NCBI RefSeq assembly: GCF_029016485.1
Contig: NZ_CP092106.1
Coordinates: 1,302,001-1,366,000, forward strand
Direction: 5' to 3'
Source: Vibrio sp. JC009
Lineage (GTDB): Bacteria > Pseudomonadota > Gammaproteobacteria > Enterobacterales > Vibrionaceae
DNA: 64,000 nucleotides
Positions 9,327 to 19,113 of the stretch are shown here, in pieces. The stretch's first letter is position 1. Each line of letters starts with the position of its first letter. The notes beneath the pieces are model-generated. The model had not been told where the DNA came from. It searched no databases and saw only the letters and a program-made list of their open reading frames with translations. A program made the translations under genes and the position numbers.

Positions 9327-11158
9327 CGCATGATCTCTCCCCGCTCTGTGGTGCAGATAACGGTTTGGGTAAATGAATTGATTGAGGCGTATCTGGCAAA
9401 AAACTGCTCCAGAATGGCTCCCAGCAGAAATACGCCGCTTCCCACAAAGGCATCCTCGTCGAAGGTCAGCTGAATCTCTTGTCCGCGTCCTAGTGCAATC
9501 GGGCCGGGAACCGGAATTCGTTTAATTACCGGGTTGCATTGAATATTTCGCACGCCCTCTATCTGTTTTTTCACTGACAGCTCTGAGACATTGCCGTATA
9601 GGGCAAGAAGTTCACGAAGGCTGCTTGCGCCTTGCTGCTCGTCGGAATCGGTCAGAGAGAGGTAATTCAGTGAAAGATGGTTAATCAGCCGCCAACTGCT
9701 TTCCCCTTTTGGCCAGGCGGGTTTGGGTTTACTTGGTCCGGCAATACAGCGAACCGATTCCACCACTGGTACGTCGCTTAGGGTAAAGTCGGTCTCTCCT
9801 TTGCCAACCGGCATATGCAGGGGCAGATCCCGGTTGGTGCACAGGGTATAAGTGCCGATTTGGCGAAGATCAGAGCGGTAGGGGGCATCTCTGCCATCCA
9901 CCAGGCTGATATAAACTTCGCTGCCGATATAGCCTGAACGAGGCCCTTCCCGTTGCTGCTTTGATGAGAGCTGGCGCGGCTCTCTTATCTGACTGTAAAA
10001 GGCTAAATTCGGGTGCTGGCCTGCCTGATTCCGGGCTCCGTAAAGTGGCAAAAACTCCTGGCCCTTGCCTTTTTCGCTGCCGTATCCGGTCACTTCACCG
10101 ATGGAATAAACTTCAAAATCCATCGGTCTGGTCCGGTCAGGTACCAGATGCAAATCATGCTCTTTATGATTGAGCTGGACCCGGTCGCAGTGCTTAGGGA
10201 AAAGGTTAATCGCCGGTGTGCAGAACAGCCTGAAGTTATCGGCTGTAGTCCGTTTTTCAAGATAGTTATCCTGCTGACTCAGAAGAAAATAGATATCCAG
10301 CTCATCGTGTTCACAGCGTTTTACCGCTTTTTCCAGTCCGGTCAACTCAATAAACATAAAACGCTCAGGGAAGGAGAAATATTCATGCAGCAATCGATAG
10401 CCTTCAAAAGAGCGGGGTGTTCGCGGAAGCAGTGCCTCTTCTTCAATAAAACCTTTTGTCTGAACTGCTTTAGATTCCAGAGTTTCACACCATGTGGCAG
10501 TGTGTGCCGTTGGCCGTACTACGACGGAAATACAGTTTCCCAGTAGTTGCTCATATAAGTGCATGGGAACCGAATCCACACCGGATAGATACAGAGGAAG
10601 TTTATCCAGCGTTAGCTTATCGAAAGTTAATCCGGCGGTGGTTTTAAGACGAAGGTGAATGGCAGCCTTAGTACCCGGCATCTCTTTTATTTTAGTACCG
10701 ACCAGCGTGGTGAGATAATTCACTTCAGTGACTTTTAGAGGCCATAAAGTCAGTTCATGGGCGGTACGGTATTCACAGGCTGTCTGTTCATTTTTCCCCA
10801 TTAGCCCTTTTAACTGGCTGTTTCTGGGAACAGGCATTCCTTCAGCCAGCCCGGCTTCACTAAGATCGGGTTGCATTTGCACCACAGTCATTGAGGGCGT
10901 CGGGCACAGATAGTGCGGATAGACAGTTTGCAGCAGGTGCTGAGTAAAGTCCGGAAACTGAGCATCCAGTTTGAGTTGAACACGCGCGGCCAGAAAGGCA
11001 AAGCCTTCCAGAAGTCTTTCAACGTAAGGGTCGGCGCACTCAAAATTGTCCAGCCCTAGGCGTCCGGCAATCTTAGGAAATTCTTCGGCAAACTCTGCAC
11101 CCATTTCTTTAATATATTGCAGCTCCTGATTGTAGTAGGTAAGCAGTTGAGGATTCAT
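9290..11158 (-). CDS. tssF: T6SS baseplate protein TssF
   Basis: This 622-residue protein matches TssF (VasA/ImpG) over its whole length, including the start NPQLLTYYNQELQYIKEMGAEFAEEFPKIAGRL and the arginine-rich end RWPLRTGKR. TssF is the main component of the T6SS baseplate wedge. It begins 6 bp after tssE and overlaps the start of tssG by 37 bp, the standard tssE-F-G order. No disruption was seen. Confidence 0.97.
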   Translation of the reverse strand: MNPQLLTYYNQELQYIKEMGAEFAEEFPKIAGRLGLDNFECADPYVERLLEGFAFLAARVQLKLDAQFPDFTQHLLQTVYPHYLCPTPSMTVVQMQPDLSEAGLAEGMPVPRNSQLKGLMGKNEQTACEYRTAHELTLWPLKVTEVNYLTTLVGTKIKEMPGTKAAIHLRLKTTAGLTFDKLTLDKLPLYLSGVDSVPMHLYEQLLGNCISVVVRPTAHTATWCETLESKAVQTKGFIEEEALLPRTPRSFEGYRLLHEYFSFPERFMFIELTGLEKAVKRCEHDELDIYFLLSQQDNYLEKRTTADNFRLFCTPAINLFPKHCDRVQLNHKEHDLHLVPDRTRPMDFEVYSIGEVTGYGSEKGKGQEFLPLYGARNQAGQHPNLAFYSQIREPRQLSSKQQREGPRSGYIGSEVYISLVDGRDAPYRSDLRQIGTYTLCTNRDLPLHMPVGKGETDFTLSDVPVVESVRCIAGPSKPKPAWPKGESSWRLINHLSLNYLSLTDSDEQQGASSLRELLALYGNVSELSVKKQIEGVRNIQCNPVIKRIPVPGPIALGRGQEIQLTFDEDAFVGSGVFLLGAILEQFFARYASINSFTQTVICTTERGEIMRWPLRTGKRHVL

Positions 11159-11164
11159 ATAGCA

Positions 11165-11674
11165 CTACCTCCTGCCACTGTAGTCAGATACTTTAACCTG
11201 ACCGATTTCCAGGTCGATTTCGGTTTTCATATACATTCGAAGGGGTAGAGGTTGAGCCCATAATTCTCCTTCGATATCAAAGCTCAGGGTATTATGGCTC
11301 ATCTCTCTTTTATCAAGCTTTAACTTAACTTTTAGAGTTCGCCTGTTTAACCTTGGCTCATAGGTAAGAATGGAATCACGAAGCAGGCGCTGCATAGCAT
11401 GGACATCAACCGTCGATGCAGTGTGTCCTGCCAAGTCTGGCATACCAAAGTTAAGTACCGAATCTGCCACATGAGGGTAAGCGGATAAGTCCTGAACAGA
11501 AGCCAGATTAACAGTATTCAATAACCAGCTTAGATCGCGCATTACACCCTCACGCAGTTTTTGCGAAGAAAGCACTCGTTGGTCCCGGGACTCATATTTT
11601 TTATCCGGTGCATCGTCAACGAGTCTGTCCAACAGGGAAGGTTGCAGACGGTCCTTTGTGGTTAATTCTGCCAA
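11165..11674 (-). CDS. tssE: T6SS baseplate protein TssE (gp25-like)
   Basis: This 169-residue protein carries the gp25/lysozyme-like baseplate domain over about residues 40-160. It includes RDLSWLLNT and a conserved C-terminal region (ILTYEPRLNRRTLKVKL). TssE joins the sheath to the baseplate and is homologous to T4 gp25. It lies 13 bp after tagJ and 6 bp before tssF on the same strand. Confidence 0.94.
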   Translation of the reverse strand: MAELTTKDRLQPSLLDRLVDDAPDKKYESRDQRVLSSQKLREGVMRDLSWLLNTVNLASVQDLSAYPHVADSVLNFGMPDLAGHTASTVDVHAMQRLLRDSILTYEPRLNRRTLKVKLKLDKREMSHNTLSFDIEGELWAQPLPLRMYMKTEIDLEIGQVKVSDYSGRR

Positions 11675-11687
11675 GTTAAAACTCCTT

Positions 11688-12509
11688 TTAACTCTCGTTT
11701 ATGTCCTGTTCAGATTCATCTTCGGTATTCAGTGTTATCTCTCTGATATCCATCAGAGAATGATCTTTCTCATCCGTTGTAAGCATGCGTTGCCCCATAC
11801 CGATAAAAAGCTCATCACCCATATCAAGCCATTCTGTCTTTCTCGCCATCTGTATTTGTGGATCATCGCTTAATTCAGAGCCAGGATAGCGGGTCGGGAT
11901 CAGGCCTACTATTTCACCGCCATTACTCCAGCGGAAATGAGCTGGCATCCAGACAATATCTCTTAAATCTGAGGGTTCATCGATTTGAACTGAGCGTATA
12001 TGCTCTAGCGGAATCCAGTAGTATTGACCGTTTATAATGGCTTCAAGCACTGGTCCGATGCGGGGATCCGCATCAGCCAGCCACTCAAAGGGCTGGCCAT
12101 TAATGTATCCGCCTGTGACCGGTGCATTGTCAAAGGCTTGGTTTCTTACTGATTGTGACTGCTTATACTGAGCGTTACCCGTGAGGCGCAGTGCTTCAAG
12201 TTGCAGTGCCATCCACTTTGGTGGTTTACCAAAGATAAGTGGCGAGTGCTCACCTTTAAACACTTGCTGACGAAAGACTTCACATTGAATCGCTGTCTGG
12301 TAGGTTTTCACCATAGCCAATGTCCCGGCATCAAGCTCTCCAACGACTTCAAGCTGGTTGGTAGCACGATCCCATTGTCCCAATACAGCTAATAGTTGGA
12401 ACAGGAAAGTACGATACTCTGCCTTTGACGGATCTTTTCTCACCTGACCCTGAAGCTTTGAAAGGGCTTCATGCAGGCGACCTTCATTCAGTGTTTGTTG
12501 CGCGCTCAT
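11688..12509 (-). CDS. tagJ: T6SS accessory protein TagJ (ImpE/SciE family)
   Basis: This 273-residue protein matches the ImpE/TagJ family. A TPR-like helical N-terminal half (LNEGRLHEALSKLQGQVRKDP onward) is followed by a beta-rich C-terminal half containing NGQPFEWLADADPRIGPVLE. TagJ binds the N-terminal helix of TssB in systems that carry it and modulates sheath recycling by ClpV. It sits between hcp and tssE. Presence of tagJ classifies this cluster with TagJ-containing T6SSs. Confidence 0.92.
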   Translation of the reverse strand: MSAQQTLNEGRLHEALSKLQGQVRKDPSKAEYRTFLFQLLAVLGQWDRATNQLEVVGELDAGTLAMVKTYQTAIQCEVFRQQVFKGEHSPLIFGKPPKWMALQLEALRLTGNAQYKQSQSVRNQAFDNAPVTGGYINGQPFEWLADADPRIGPVLEAIINGQYYWIPLEHIRSVQIDEPSDLRDIVWMPAHFRWSNGGEIVGLIPTRYPGSELSDDPQIQMARKTEWLDMGDELFIGMGQRMLTTDEKDHSLMDIREITLNTEDESEQDINES

Positions 12510-12541
12510 AGGTATATGCTCCGTAACGAATTAGTCTGCAG

Positions 12542-13030
12542 TTACTCTTTCTCAGCGTTGGAAGCAATATCCCAAACGTAAGTAATTGCACCACCATCTT
12601 TGTTGCCGTCGGCGTCCTGAGCCTGATAATCAACTTTCACTTTTTTGAAGTGAAGAGTGACGTTTTCTGTCAATTTATCTTCGCCACCACTACCACCGGT
12701 TGAAACCGCCTTAATCAGTACCTTTTTCATTGAGATAGTCAGGTATTCAAGTGGTTTTTTACCTGCTTTTCGAACAATGAGTTTTGCTTCCTCAAAGTGA
12801 TCGCCATTTGAACAGTACTTCAGCAGTACAGGACTGGATTTATCAATCCATTTAGTGACAGTAATATCCTGAACGGTAACTTTACCGGCTCCACCACCGC
12901 CACCGGAATGAAAACTACCAGACTGGGACATGCCCCAGTTCCAGGACAGAACATCGATCGTATCCCCATGGACATCGTCCTGAGCTTCACCTTTTATTTC
13001 GTCTAAAATAAGGAACATATCTAATGCCAT
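12542..13030 (-). CDS. hcp: T6SS tube protein Hcp
   Basis: This 162-residue Hcp forms the hexameric inner tube and can carry small effectors in its lumen. The start MALDMFLILDEIKGEAQD and core segments (DVLSWNWGMSQSG, VTVQDITVTKWIDKSSP, KPLEYLTISMKKV) are characteristic. It has no C-terminal extension, so it is a structural Hcp. The gene is separated from tssC by 55 bp and from tagJ by 32 bp. Placement inside the sheath operon matches several Vibrio T6SS clusters. Confidence 0.97.
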   Translation of the reverse strand: MALDMFLILDEIKGEAQDDVHGDTIDVLSWNWGMSQSGSFHSGGGGGAGKVTVQDITVTKWIDKSSPVLLKYCSNGDHFEEAKLIVRKAGKKPLEYLTISMKKVLIKAVSTGGSGGEDKLTENVTLHFKKVKVDYQAQDADGNKDGGAITYVWDIASNAEKE

Positions 13031-13085
13031 AACAAGTCTCCTGATTATTTAATTCCTTTAATGTCAGTAAGTTTGGTGTTAATGG

Positions 13086-14582
13086 TTATGCGCCTCCTTT
13101 AGCTGAAGGTAGTTTAGAAACAAGCCTGAGTGACACAGTCAATCCTTCTAACTGGTAATGAGGGCGAAGGAAGAACTTGGAGCTGTAGTAACCAGGATTA
13201 CCTTCAATCTCTTCAACAACAACTTCAGCTGCTGCAAGTGGGTGTTCCGCTTTCGTGGTTTCTGAGGAATGCTCAGGATCACCGTCTACGTACTGAAGAA
13301 TCCAGTCTTGCAACCAGCGCTGCATTTCCTTGCGTTCTTTGAAGGAGCCTACTTTGTCGCGCACAATACATTTCAGGTAGTGAGCGAAACGGCAGGTGGC
13401 AAACAGATACGGAAGTCTTGCCGCCAGATTTGCGTTAGCGGTAGCGTCCGGATCATCATAAACCGCTGGTCTTTGCAGTGTCTGCGCACCAATAAAAGCG
13501 GCAAAATCCGTGTTTTTCTTATGAATCAGTGGCATAAAGCCACTCTTCGCAAGTTCCGCTTCGCGACGGTCACTGATGGCAATTTCGGTAGGGCATTTCA
13601 TATCCACACCACCATCGTCGGTAGGGAAGGTGTGTGCAGGTAAACCTTCTACCGCACCACCGGATTCGATACCGCGAATACGTGAGCACCAACCATACTC
13701 TTTAAATGAACGGTTGATGTTTACGGCCATTGCGTAAGCGGCATTTGACCAGGTGTATCTGTTGTGATCGCCGTTGGCGGTGTCTTCTTCAAAATCGAAC
13801 TCTTCAACGGGTTCGGTTTTAGAACCATATGGAAGACGGGACAGATAACGAGGCATGGCCAGACAGATATATTTGGAATCGTCTGAATCACGCAATGAGT
13901 TCCAGGCAGCGTATTCCGGTGTCTGGAATATCTTGGTCAGATCGCGAGGGTTACTCAGTTCCTGCCAGGAGTCCATCTGCATCACGCTAGGATTTGCACC
14001 AGCAATAAATGGAGCATGTATTGATGCGCTGATTTTTGCCATTTCGCCCAGAAGCTCTACATCCTGTGGGCTTTGGTCAAAGTGATAGTCACCCACTAAG
14101 CAACCGTAGGGCTCACCACCGAATTGCCCATACTCTTCCTCGTATAGCTTTTTGAAGAAAGGGCTTTGGTCCCAGGCAGTGCCTTTGTATTTCTTCAGGG
14201 TTTTATGAAGGTCTTTTTTCGACACATTCATTACTCTGATTTTCAGCATTTCGTCGGTTTCAGTGTTGTTTATCAGATAATGCAATCCACGCCACGCGCC
14301 TTCCAGCTTCTGGAACTCTTCATTGTGAATGATTTGGTTGACCTGCTCAGTAAGACGCTTATCAATTTCAGCGATCATCTCGCGGATGGTGATGGTCACA
14401 TCTGCTGAAACGGTAACGGATGAAGCAAGTGCTTGTTCAGCTAGAGTCTGAACCGCATTCTCCACTTCTTCCCGAGCTTGATCGGATTTAGGCCTGATTT
14501 CCTGATTTAACAGGCTGGCAAATTCGCTGGATTCCAGTGTTTGTTCACCAGCTTGTTGTTCAACTTTGCGTTCAGTGTCCAT
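13086..14582 (-). CDS. tssC: T6SS sheath large subunit TssC (VipB)
   Basis: This 498-residue protein is a full-length TssC. It has the N-terminal sheath-linking region, the typical WRGLHYLINNTETDEMLKIR segment near 93-112, and the C-terminal PGYYSSKFFLRPHYQLEGL segment. TssB and TssC heterodimers build the contractile sheath that propels Hcp-VgrG. It starts 3 bp after the tssB stop, so translation is probably coupled. Confidence 0.98.
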   Translation of the reverse strand: MDTERKVEQQAGEQTLESSEFASLLNQEIRPKSDQAREEVENAVQTLAEQALASSVTVSADVTITIREMIAEIDKRLTEQVNQIIHNEEFQKLEGAWRGLHYLINNTETDEMLKIRVMNVSKKDLHKTLKKYKGTAWDQSPFFKKLYEEEYGQFGGEPYGCLVGDYHFDQSPQDVELLGEMAKISASIHAPFIAGANPSVMQMDSWQELSNPRDLTKIFQTPEYAAWNSLRDSDDSKYICLAMPRYLSRLPYGSKTEPVEEFDFEEDTANGDHNRYTWSNAAYAMAVNINRSFKEYGWCSRIRGIESGGAVEGLPAHTFPTDDGGVDMKCPTEIAISDRREAELAKSGFMPLIHKKNTDFAAFIGAQTLQRPAVYDDPDATANANLAARLPYLFATCRFAHYLKCIVRDKVGSFKERKEMQRWLQDWILQYVDGDPEHSSETTKAEHPLAAAEVVVEEIEGNPGYYSSKFFLRPHYQLEGLTVSLRLVSKLPSAKGGA

Positions 14583-14585
14583 AGA

Positions 14586-15104
14586 TTACTCCTCCTCTGA
14601 ACTTGTTTCTTCTGCTGGTTTAGGAGCAGAGGCAAGGGACTGAAGGAGTGCCGGGTCGTTTAACGCTTTTGCTATTAGTTCTTCAGCACCGGTCTTACCG
14701 TCCATATAGGTCATAAGATTGGATAACTGAGTGCGAGCTTTTAGCAATTCATTTAAAGCACCGACTTTTTGTGCTACCGCAGCGGGCGAAAAGTCGTCCA
14801 TGCTGTCAAAGGTTAAGTCTATGCTCAGGTTGCCTTCTCCAGACAGGGTGTTTGGAACCTGAAAAGCAACACGTGGTTTCATTGATTTTAAGCGTTCATC
14901 AAAGTTGTCCACGTCAATTTCCAGCATTTTCCGGTCGGCAACAGGAGGTAATGCCTCTTCCGGCTTACCGGAAAGGTCGGCCATTACTCCCATTACAAAT
15001 GGAAGCTGCACCTTTTTCTCTGCGCCGTATACTTCAACGTCGTACTCAATTTGTACCCGTGGAGCGCGGTTTTTCGCGATAAATTTTTGACTACTCTGGG
15101 CCAC
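14586..15104 (-). CDS. tssB: T6SS sheath small subunit TssB (VipA)
   Basis: This 172-residue protein is TssB (VipA). Characteristic segments are RVQIEYDVEVYGAEKKVQLPFVMGVMADLSG near 15-45 and an N-terminal basic region. It pairs with TssC to form the contractile sheath. The gene is followed after 3 bp by tssC and preceded by tssA with a 45-bp gap. The C terminus is acidic (ETSSEEE). Confidence 0.97.
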   Translation of the reverse strand: MAQSSQKFIAKNRAPRVQIEYDVEVYGAEKKVQLPFVMGVMADLSGKPEEALPPVADRKMLEIDVDNFDERLKSMKPRVAFQVPNTLSGEGNLSIDLTFDSMDDFSPAAVAQKVGALNELLKARTQLSNLMTYMDGKTGAEELIAKALNDPALLQSLASAPKPAEETSSEEE

Positions 15105-15149
15105 AGTTCACCTCCTGTTGGCATTGAATCCTAAAGATTGGTAAATGAC

Positions 15150-16271
15150 TTACCAATCGTCATCAGTACTGCTAGAAGCGTTGGCTTCGTCCGGCTGTGA
15201 AACACTTTGTTCTTCTTGCTCAGGGCCACGTATTACCTCAACCTGAGGCAGACCGTCGGGAGCAATATTTTTCATGATTTCCATAAAATTCATATTGACC
15301 ATTTTTTTTGCACGGCCAATCAAAAGTGGGATAGGGCTGGTTGGTTCGTATTGGTTGTAATAGCGTTCGATTTTTTCCAGCGCATTGATGACATCTTCGC
15401 GGCTACTTATATCGCCACTGAGATTCTGAACCTGTTGGGATACCGGTGCAGTTGCTGAGCCGGAAGCGGCGGCAGTTGTGTCATTAGCAGGGACATTGTC
15501 ATCTGCACTTTCGGTTTGTGGTGCCACGCCTCTGAGCTGCAAATAGTTCCCCAGGGTTTTTTGTATCTCTTTTAGTTCACCAGACAGTGCGGAGAAACTG
15601 GCTGCGTTGCCAACGCCGACCTGGTCGGTAACAAAGCCTTCTATTTCGCTGATACTTTCTATGCTTTCGGTTATGGCATCATGTGTGGCCTGCAGCTCGT
15701 CTGTATCGGCATCCTGAAAGGCACCATTTATGGTGCTTTCTGCAACAAGGTCATAGCCTGATGGCGGAGAGGAAACACCCGTGGCATAGTTGATATCACG
15801 AAGGCTGAAACTGCCCAGCATCCGGGATTTAACCAGAGGAGCCTTACGCAGCGGGAGAAGTACCGCCTGCTCATCGCACAGAGTAACAAGGGCGTTGATG
15901 CGCATGGTGGGATCGCCATCGTCTTCATCGAGCAGGGGATAAATGTCAGGCCAGAATGAAGTAATGGACTCTTTTAGTGCCGCTAACACATCATTAAATT
16001 TGGTCAGATCATCTGAATTGAGTACGGCACGGATAAGGAAAATAAATACCCGGATATCTTTGGTTCTGGAAAGAAGCGCTATGGATTTTTTCTTGATTAA
16101 CTGCCAGTCGGCTTCTTCTGCTTCAACAACAGTATCGCCAATTTGCTGCTCAGCTTTGCCCTGAGAAAGGTTCTCTATTTCGATAAATTCATTATCGTAC
16201 TCCAGATCTTCACCACAAGGCTGATCTGCGGAAATAGCGTTGCACAAAGACTCACGATCAATTGCTGCCAT
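15150..16271 (-). CDS. tssA: T6SS assembly protein TssA
   Basis: This 373-residue protein has the ImpA N-terminal domain (IDRESLCNAISADQPCGEDLEYD at the start, then SFWPDIYPLLDEDDGDP near 115), followed by a helical C-terminal region with SPIPLLIGRAKKMVNMNFMEIM near 310-330. TssA guides sheath polymerisation at the baseplate or the distal end. It is the first gene of the long minus-strand block; 172 bp separate it from the preceding gene, where a promoter is likely, though I could not identify clear -35/-10 or sigma-54 elements. AGGGAG precedes the ATG. Confidence 0.93.
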   Translation of the reverse strand: MAAIDRESLCNAISADQPCGEDLEYDNEFIEIENLSQGKAEQQIGDTVVEAEEADWQLIKKKSIALLSRTKDIRVFIFLIRAVLNSDDLTKFNDVLAALKESITSFWPDIYPLLDEDDGDPTMRINALVTLCDEQAVLLPLRKAPLVKSRMLGSFSLRDINYATGVSSPPSGYDLVAESTINGAFQDADTDELQATHDAITESIESISEIEGFVTDQVGVGNAASFSALSGELKEIQKTLGNYLQLRGVAPQTESADDNVPANDTTAAASGSATAPVSQQVQNLSGDISSREDVINALEKIERYYNQYEPTSPIPLLIGRAKKMVNMNFMEIMKNIAPDGLPQVEVIRGPEQEEQSVSQPDEANASSSTDDDW

Positions 16272-16443
16272 ATTGGCTCCCTTACCTCAGGTTAAGTGAG
16301 GTCACGAATATCCATATCCCCGATACGGCTGGGCTAATTTGTTGTTTGTGAACAGCTTGTAAAATTCATTAATTAAGTAGTAGTAAGACTCCTGTGAAAC
16401 GTAAAGTGGATTTTGATGATAGTTTAACAACTCCTGTCCTATA

Positions 16444-17022
16444 TCAAGGCTGAGACAAGCGCCCATCACCGCCGTTAGCAATATCAACAGACTGCTGCAA
16501 AAAGTGGTGAAATCTTTGCAAAACTGTCTCAGGATCTGACTGATAAGCAAGAATGGTAATGGCTGCCCAGACCGCCTTTGCCGTGAGATCTTCTGCCGGT
16601 GGCACAGGCGGATTTTCCGGGCCGGTGAGACTGCCTCCGCTCCAGGCAGCTCCCGCCGCTATCAGCCCGGCCGGTGTGCCGTATCCCGCCGCTTCGGCTT
16701 CTTTCATTGCCAGCGAACGGTTGCTTTCATCCGGGGTATAAACCCATTTTTCTGCCGATTCGACGCTTTTATCCAGTGAATTGTCTGCGCTGTTTTGCCG
16801 GTAAATGACACAAGCCAGCCAGACGCTTTCCCGCTTAGGCAGCGCATAAACCATATAATGAAGCGCCTCGCTATAAAGCTGCTCTCCGGTTAAGGCAGTG
16901 ATGAACTCAGCAGGGGAGAGGCCATCGTTCAGATGCAGGAGAACCTCTTCCTCCGGCTCATAAAGCGATATGATTTCCGATGCTTTCTGCGCAACTACTT
17001 TATCCAGTTTGATCTCTTCCAT
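16444..17022 (-). CDS. Uncharacterised T6SS-linked protein downstream of vgrG
   Basis: This 192-residue protein is predicted cytoplasmic, with no signal peptide. The first 70 residues are acidic and helical. Residues about 110-170 contain an Ala/Gly/Pro-rich region (GTPAGLIAAGAAWSGGSLTGPE) followed by a helical end. Similar small proteins often accompany vgrG, and it may belong to a domain family of unknown function (possibly DUF6931, from memory). It begins 20 bp after the vgrG stop, so the two are probably one operon. A VgrG-loading or accessory role is inference from position. Confidence 0.7.
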   Translation of the reverse strand: MEEIKLDKVVAQKASEIISLYEPEEEVLLHLNDGLSPAEFITALTGEQLYSEALHYMVYALPKRESVWLACVIYRQNSADNSLDKSVESAEKWVYTPDESNRSLAMKEAEAAGYGTPAGLIAAGAAWSGGSLTGPENPPVPPAEDLTAKAVWAAITILAYQSDPETVLQRFHHFLQQSVDIANGGDGRLSQP

Positions 17023-17042
17023 GCGGTTTTTGTCGCTCCGGG

Positions 17043-18965
17043 TTAATTAATTTTGATGACGCCACCGTCCAGTTTCAGCAATGCAGAGCCTTTGATTTCC
17101 GTGGATACCGCCTCAGCTTTTAGTGTGGCGGAGGCTTTTATCTCTATTTGCGGTGACTCGATGGATACTTTTGCAGGCTCTATCTTCACTTTGCTTGCCC
17201 CCACTTTTAGCTCAATGGAGGTGGGGGATTCGTAGGTCACTTTGCCCATGACTTTTATCTTCTGCTTACCGGCAATATCGATGCTCTGGTCACCTTGTCT
17301 GAGGGCAAGCGTATCATCGCCGGTTTCCAGCATGGTGGTGCGGTTGCGGTATATATCAATCTCCTGGTCACCGGGCTCGGATTTTTCAAAACCTACGGTC
17401 AGTACATCGTTGTTTTCAACAATACGGGTAAAGTCTCGTTCCGCGTGCAAATAGACCTCTTCGGCATCTTTTTTGTCTTCAAACCTCAGTTCATTGAAAT
17501 TATCGCCGCTGCCGCTTTTGCTGCTGCGGGTTTTTATTCCGGTTTGGGTTTTGTTTCCGGGCAGCGTGTAAGGCGGCTTCATTTCAGAGTTATAGACAGC
17601 TCCGGTGACAAGCGGCCTGTCGGGGTCGCCTCCGATAAATTCCACAATCACTTCCTGGCCGACGCGCGGAAGACAGATGCTGCCCCAGTTGCCGCCTGCC
17701 ACAGACTGACTGACCCGGACCCAGCATGAAGATTGTCCGCCGTTGTCCTTTTTAACCCAGAAAAAGCGGACTTTTATCCGGCCGTGCTCATCGGTATCAA
17801 TCTCTTCGCCGGAGCTGTCTGAGGTGACAACTAATGCCGTCTGCGGGCCATAGACAAAGGGCTTTGGTGTAACTCTTTCCGGCCGGTATCTTACGTCTGC
17901 CGGAATGGTGCTAAAGCTGCAGTGAAAATCGGCTTCAGCGCTCTTGCCCGTTTCGGTTGATGTGTATTCATTGGTGCTGAGTTCATAGCGGGCAGAAGTG
18001 ATAAGAAACTCATCGTTCTGATCGTCTCTTGGAAAATCTTCCAGATAAAATACGCTGCCGGTGCTGATTTCAATGCTGTTACCTTCGGCACTGGCACTGA
18101 TGGTTTTGGCCTTCAGCTCTTCAAAACGGATATCGGCGTTTAGCTGCAGATCATCGTGCAGATAGTTGCTGTCCGGCAGCTCGTAGATCTCTTTGTCGGC
18201 AAGGGAGTGCAACTGAGGGTCGGATTTTCGGCCGGTGATCTTCATTGGCGGCGAATGAAAGTGAGCGTCCTGCGAAGAGTAGGTTCCGGGCTGAACCTTG
18301 GCTTTGGGTATCCAGGTATAGATACACTCTTTTTCTCTTTGGGAAATGTTGGCTTTTGGCAGATAGTTCAGTGAAACATTTCCTGTGTTTGACTGAATAT
18401 CATCACAAAAAACCATCACATGACGGTCTTTGTCTTCTTCATGGCGGAAGAAGTAATAAATACCGACAGATTCCATAAGGCGGCTGACGAAATTCAGATC
18501 GGTCTCATTGTACTGGACGCAGTATTCCACTGTCGGATAGTCGCCTGAGAGTTCATTTTCAAAATCAGAAAAGCCGCTGTTGCGGAAGACTTCCATTATA
18601 ATATCCGGGACAGACTTTTGCTGGAAAATCCGGCAGTTGGAGGATCGTGAAAGGAACCAGAGCCAGGGTTTAAGGATAATCTGGTAGCCGGGGAAGCGGC
18701 TGATGGTGCCCGCATAAGTGATATCGGAAACATGGCCGTGGAAAAAGCGTGTTTTACCGTCCGGGTTCTGGTAGGTCACGGAAATTTTTTCACCCAGAAG
18801 GGAGTTAAAATCCAGCGAGTCATCTTCGCTTAATAACTCCAGCCGGTAGGTAAACAGCTGACTTATGCCTTCTTCAGCAATCATCTTCCAAAACACCAGA
18901 GTATCATCACCAAGCGGTGTGGTTACGGTAACGGCTCTGTTTATCTGAGTTAATGACTCTGCCAT
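17043..18965 (-). CDS. vgrG: T6SS spike protein VgrG
   Basis: This 640-residue VgrG has the gp27-like domain (about 1-370), the OB-fold gp5-like domain with EIDTDEHGRIKVRFFW and GGNWGSICLPRVGQEVIVEFIGGDPDRP (about 400-460), and the repetitive beta-helix with DUF2345-like repeats to the end. It stops at the beta-helix (LLKLDGGVIKIN) and has no C-terminal effector domain. It should therefore act as a structural spike that receives a PAAR tip. It heads the minus-strand vgrG-16444 pair and is divergent from the DUF1795-like gene. Confidence 0.97.
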   Translation of the reverse strand: MAESLTQINRAVTVTTPLGDDTLVFWKMIAEEGISQLFTYRLELLSEDDSLDFNSLLGEKISVTYQNPDGKTRFFHGHVSDITYAGTISRFPGYQIILKPWLWFLSRSSNCRIFQQKSVPDIIMEVFRNSGFSDFENELSGDYPTVEYCVQYNETDLNFVSRLMESVGIYYFFRHEEDKDRHVMVFCDDIQSNTGNVSLNYLPKANISQREKECIYTWIPKAKVQPGTYSSQDAHFHSPPMKITGRKSDPQLHSLADKEIYELPDSNYLHDDLQLNADIRFEELKAKTISASAEGNSIEISTGSVFYLEDFPRDDQNDEFLITSARYELSTNEYTSTETGKSAEADFHCSFSTIPADVRYRPERVTPKPFVYGPQTALVVTSDSSGEEIDTDEHGRIKVRFFWVKKDNGGQSSCWVRVSQSVAGGNWGSICLPRVGQEVIVEFIGGDPDRPLVTGAVYNSEMKPPYTLPGNKTQTGIKTRSSKSGSGDNFNELRFEDKKDAEEVYLHAERDFTRIVENNDVLTVGFEKSEPGDQEIDIYRNRTTMLETGDDTLALRQGDQSIDIAGKQKIKVMGKVTYESPTSIELKVGASKVKIEPAKVSIESPQIEIKASATLKAEAVSTEIKGSALLKLDGGVIKIN

Positions 18966-19113
18966 ATGACGATGCCTCCCTGAGCGGCTGTGTGTCGCTT
19001 TTACGTTAAGTCTAGTTGTTTCAAGTGGTTTCGCATTTTCATTAGTTAGAAAAGCGTATTTATCAGATTCTGCAACTAAGCTTTTTATATCAGCGTCAGT
19101 CAGGAAGCAGGAT

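Noticed and set aside
16272..16443. Possible sigma-54 promoter for the T6SS operon
   Set aside because: No TGGC-N9-TTGC-like pair at the right spacing was found on the minus strand.
16302..16550. 82-residue minus-strand frame overlapping the 3' end of the vgrG-linked gene
   Set aside because: It overlaps a better ORF in another frame and has no recognised features; treated as a shadow spanning the promoter region of tssA.
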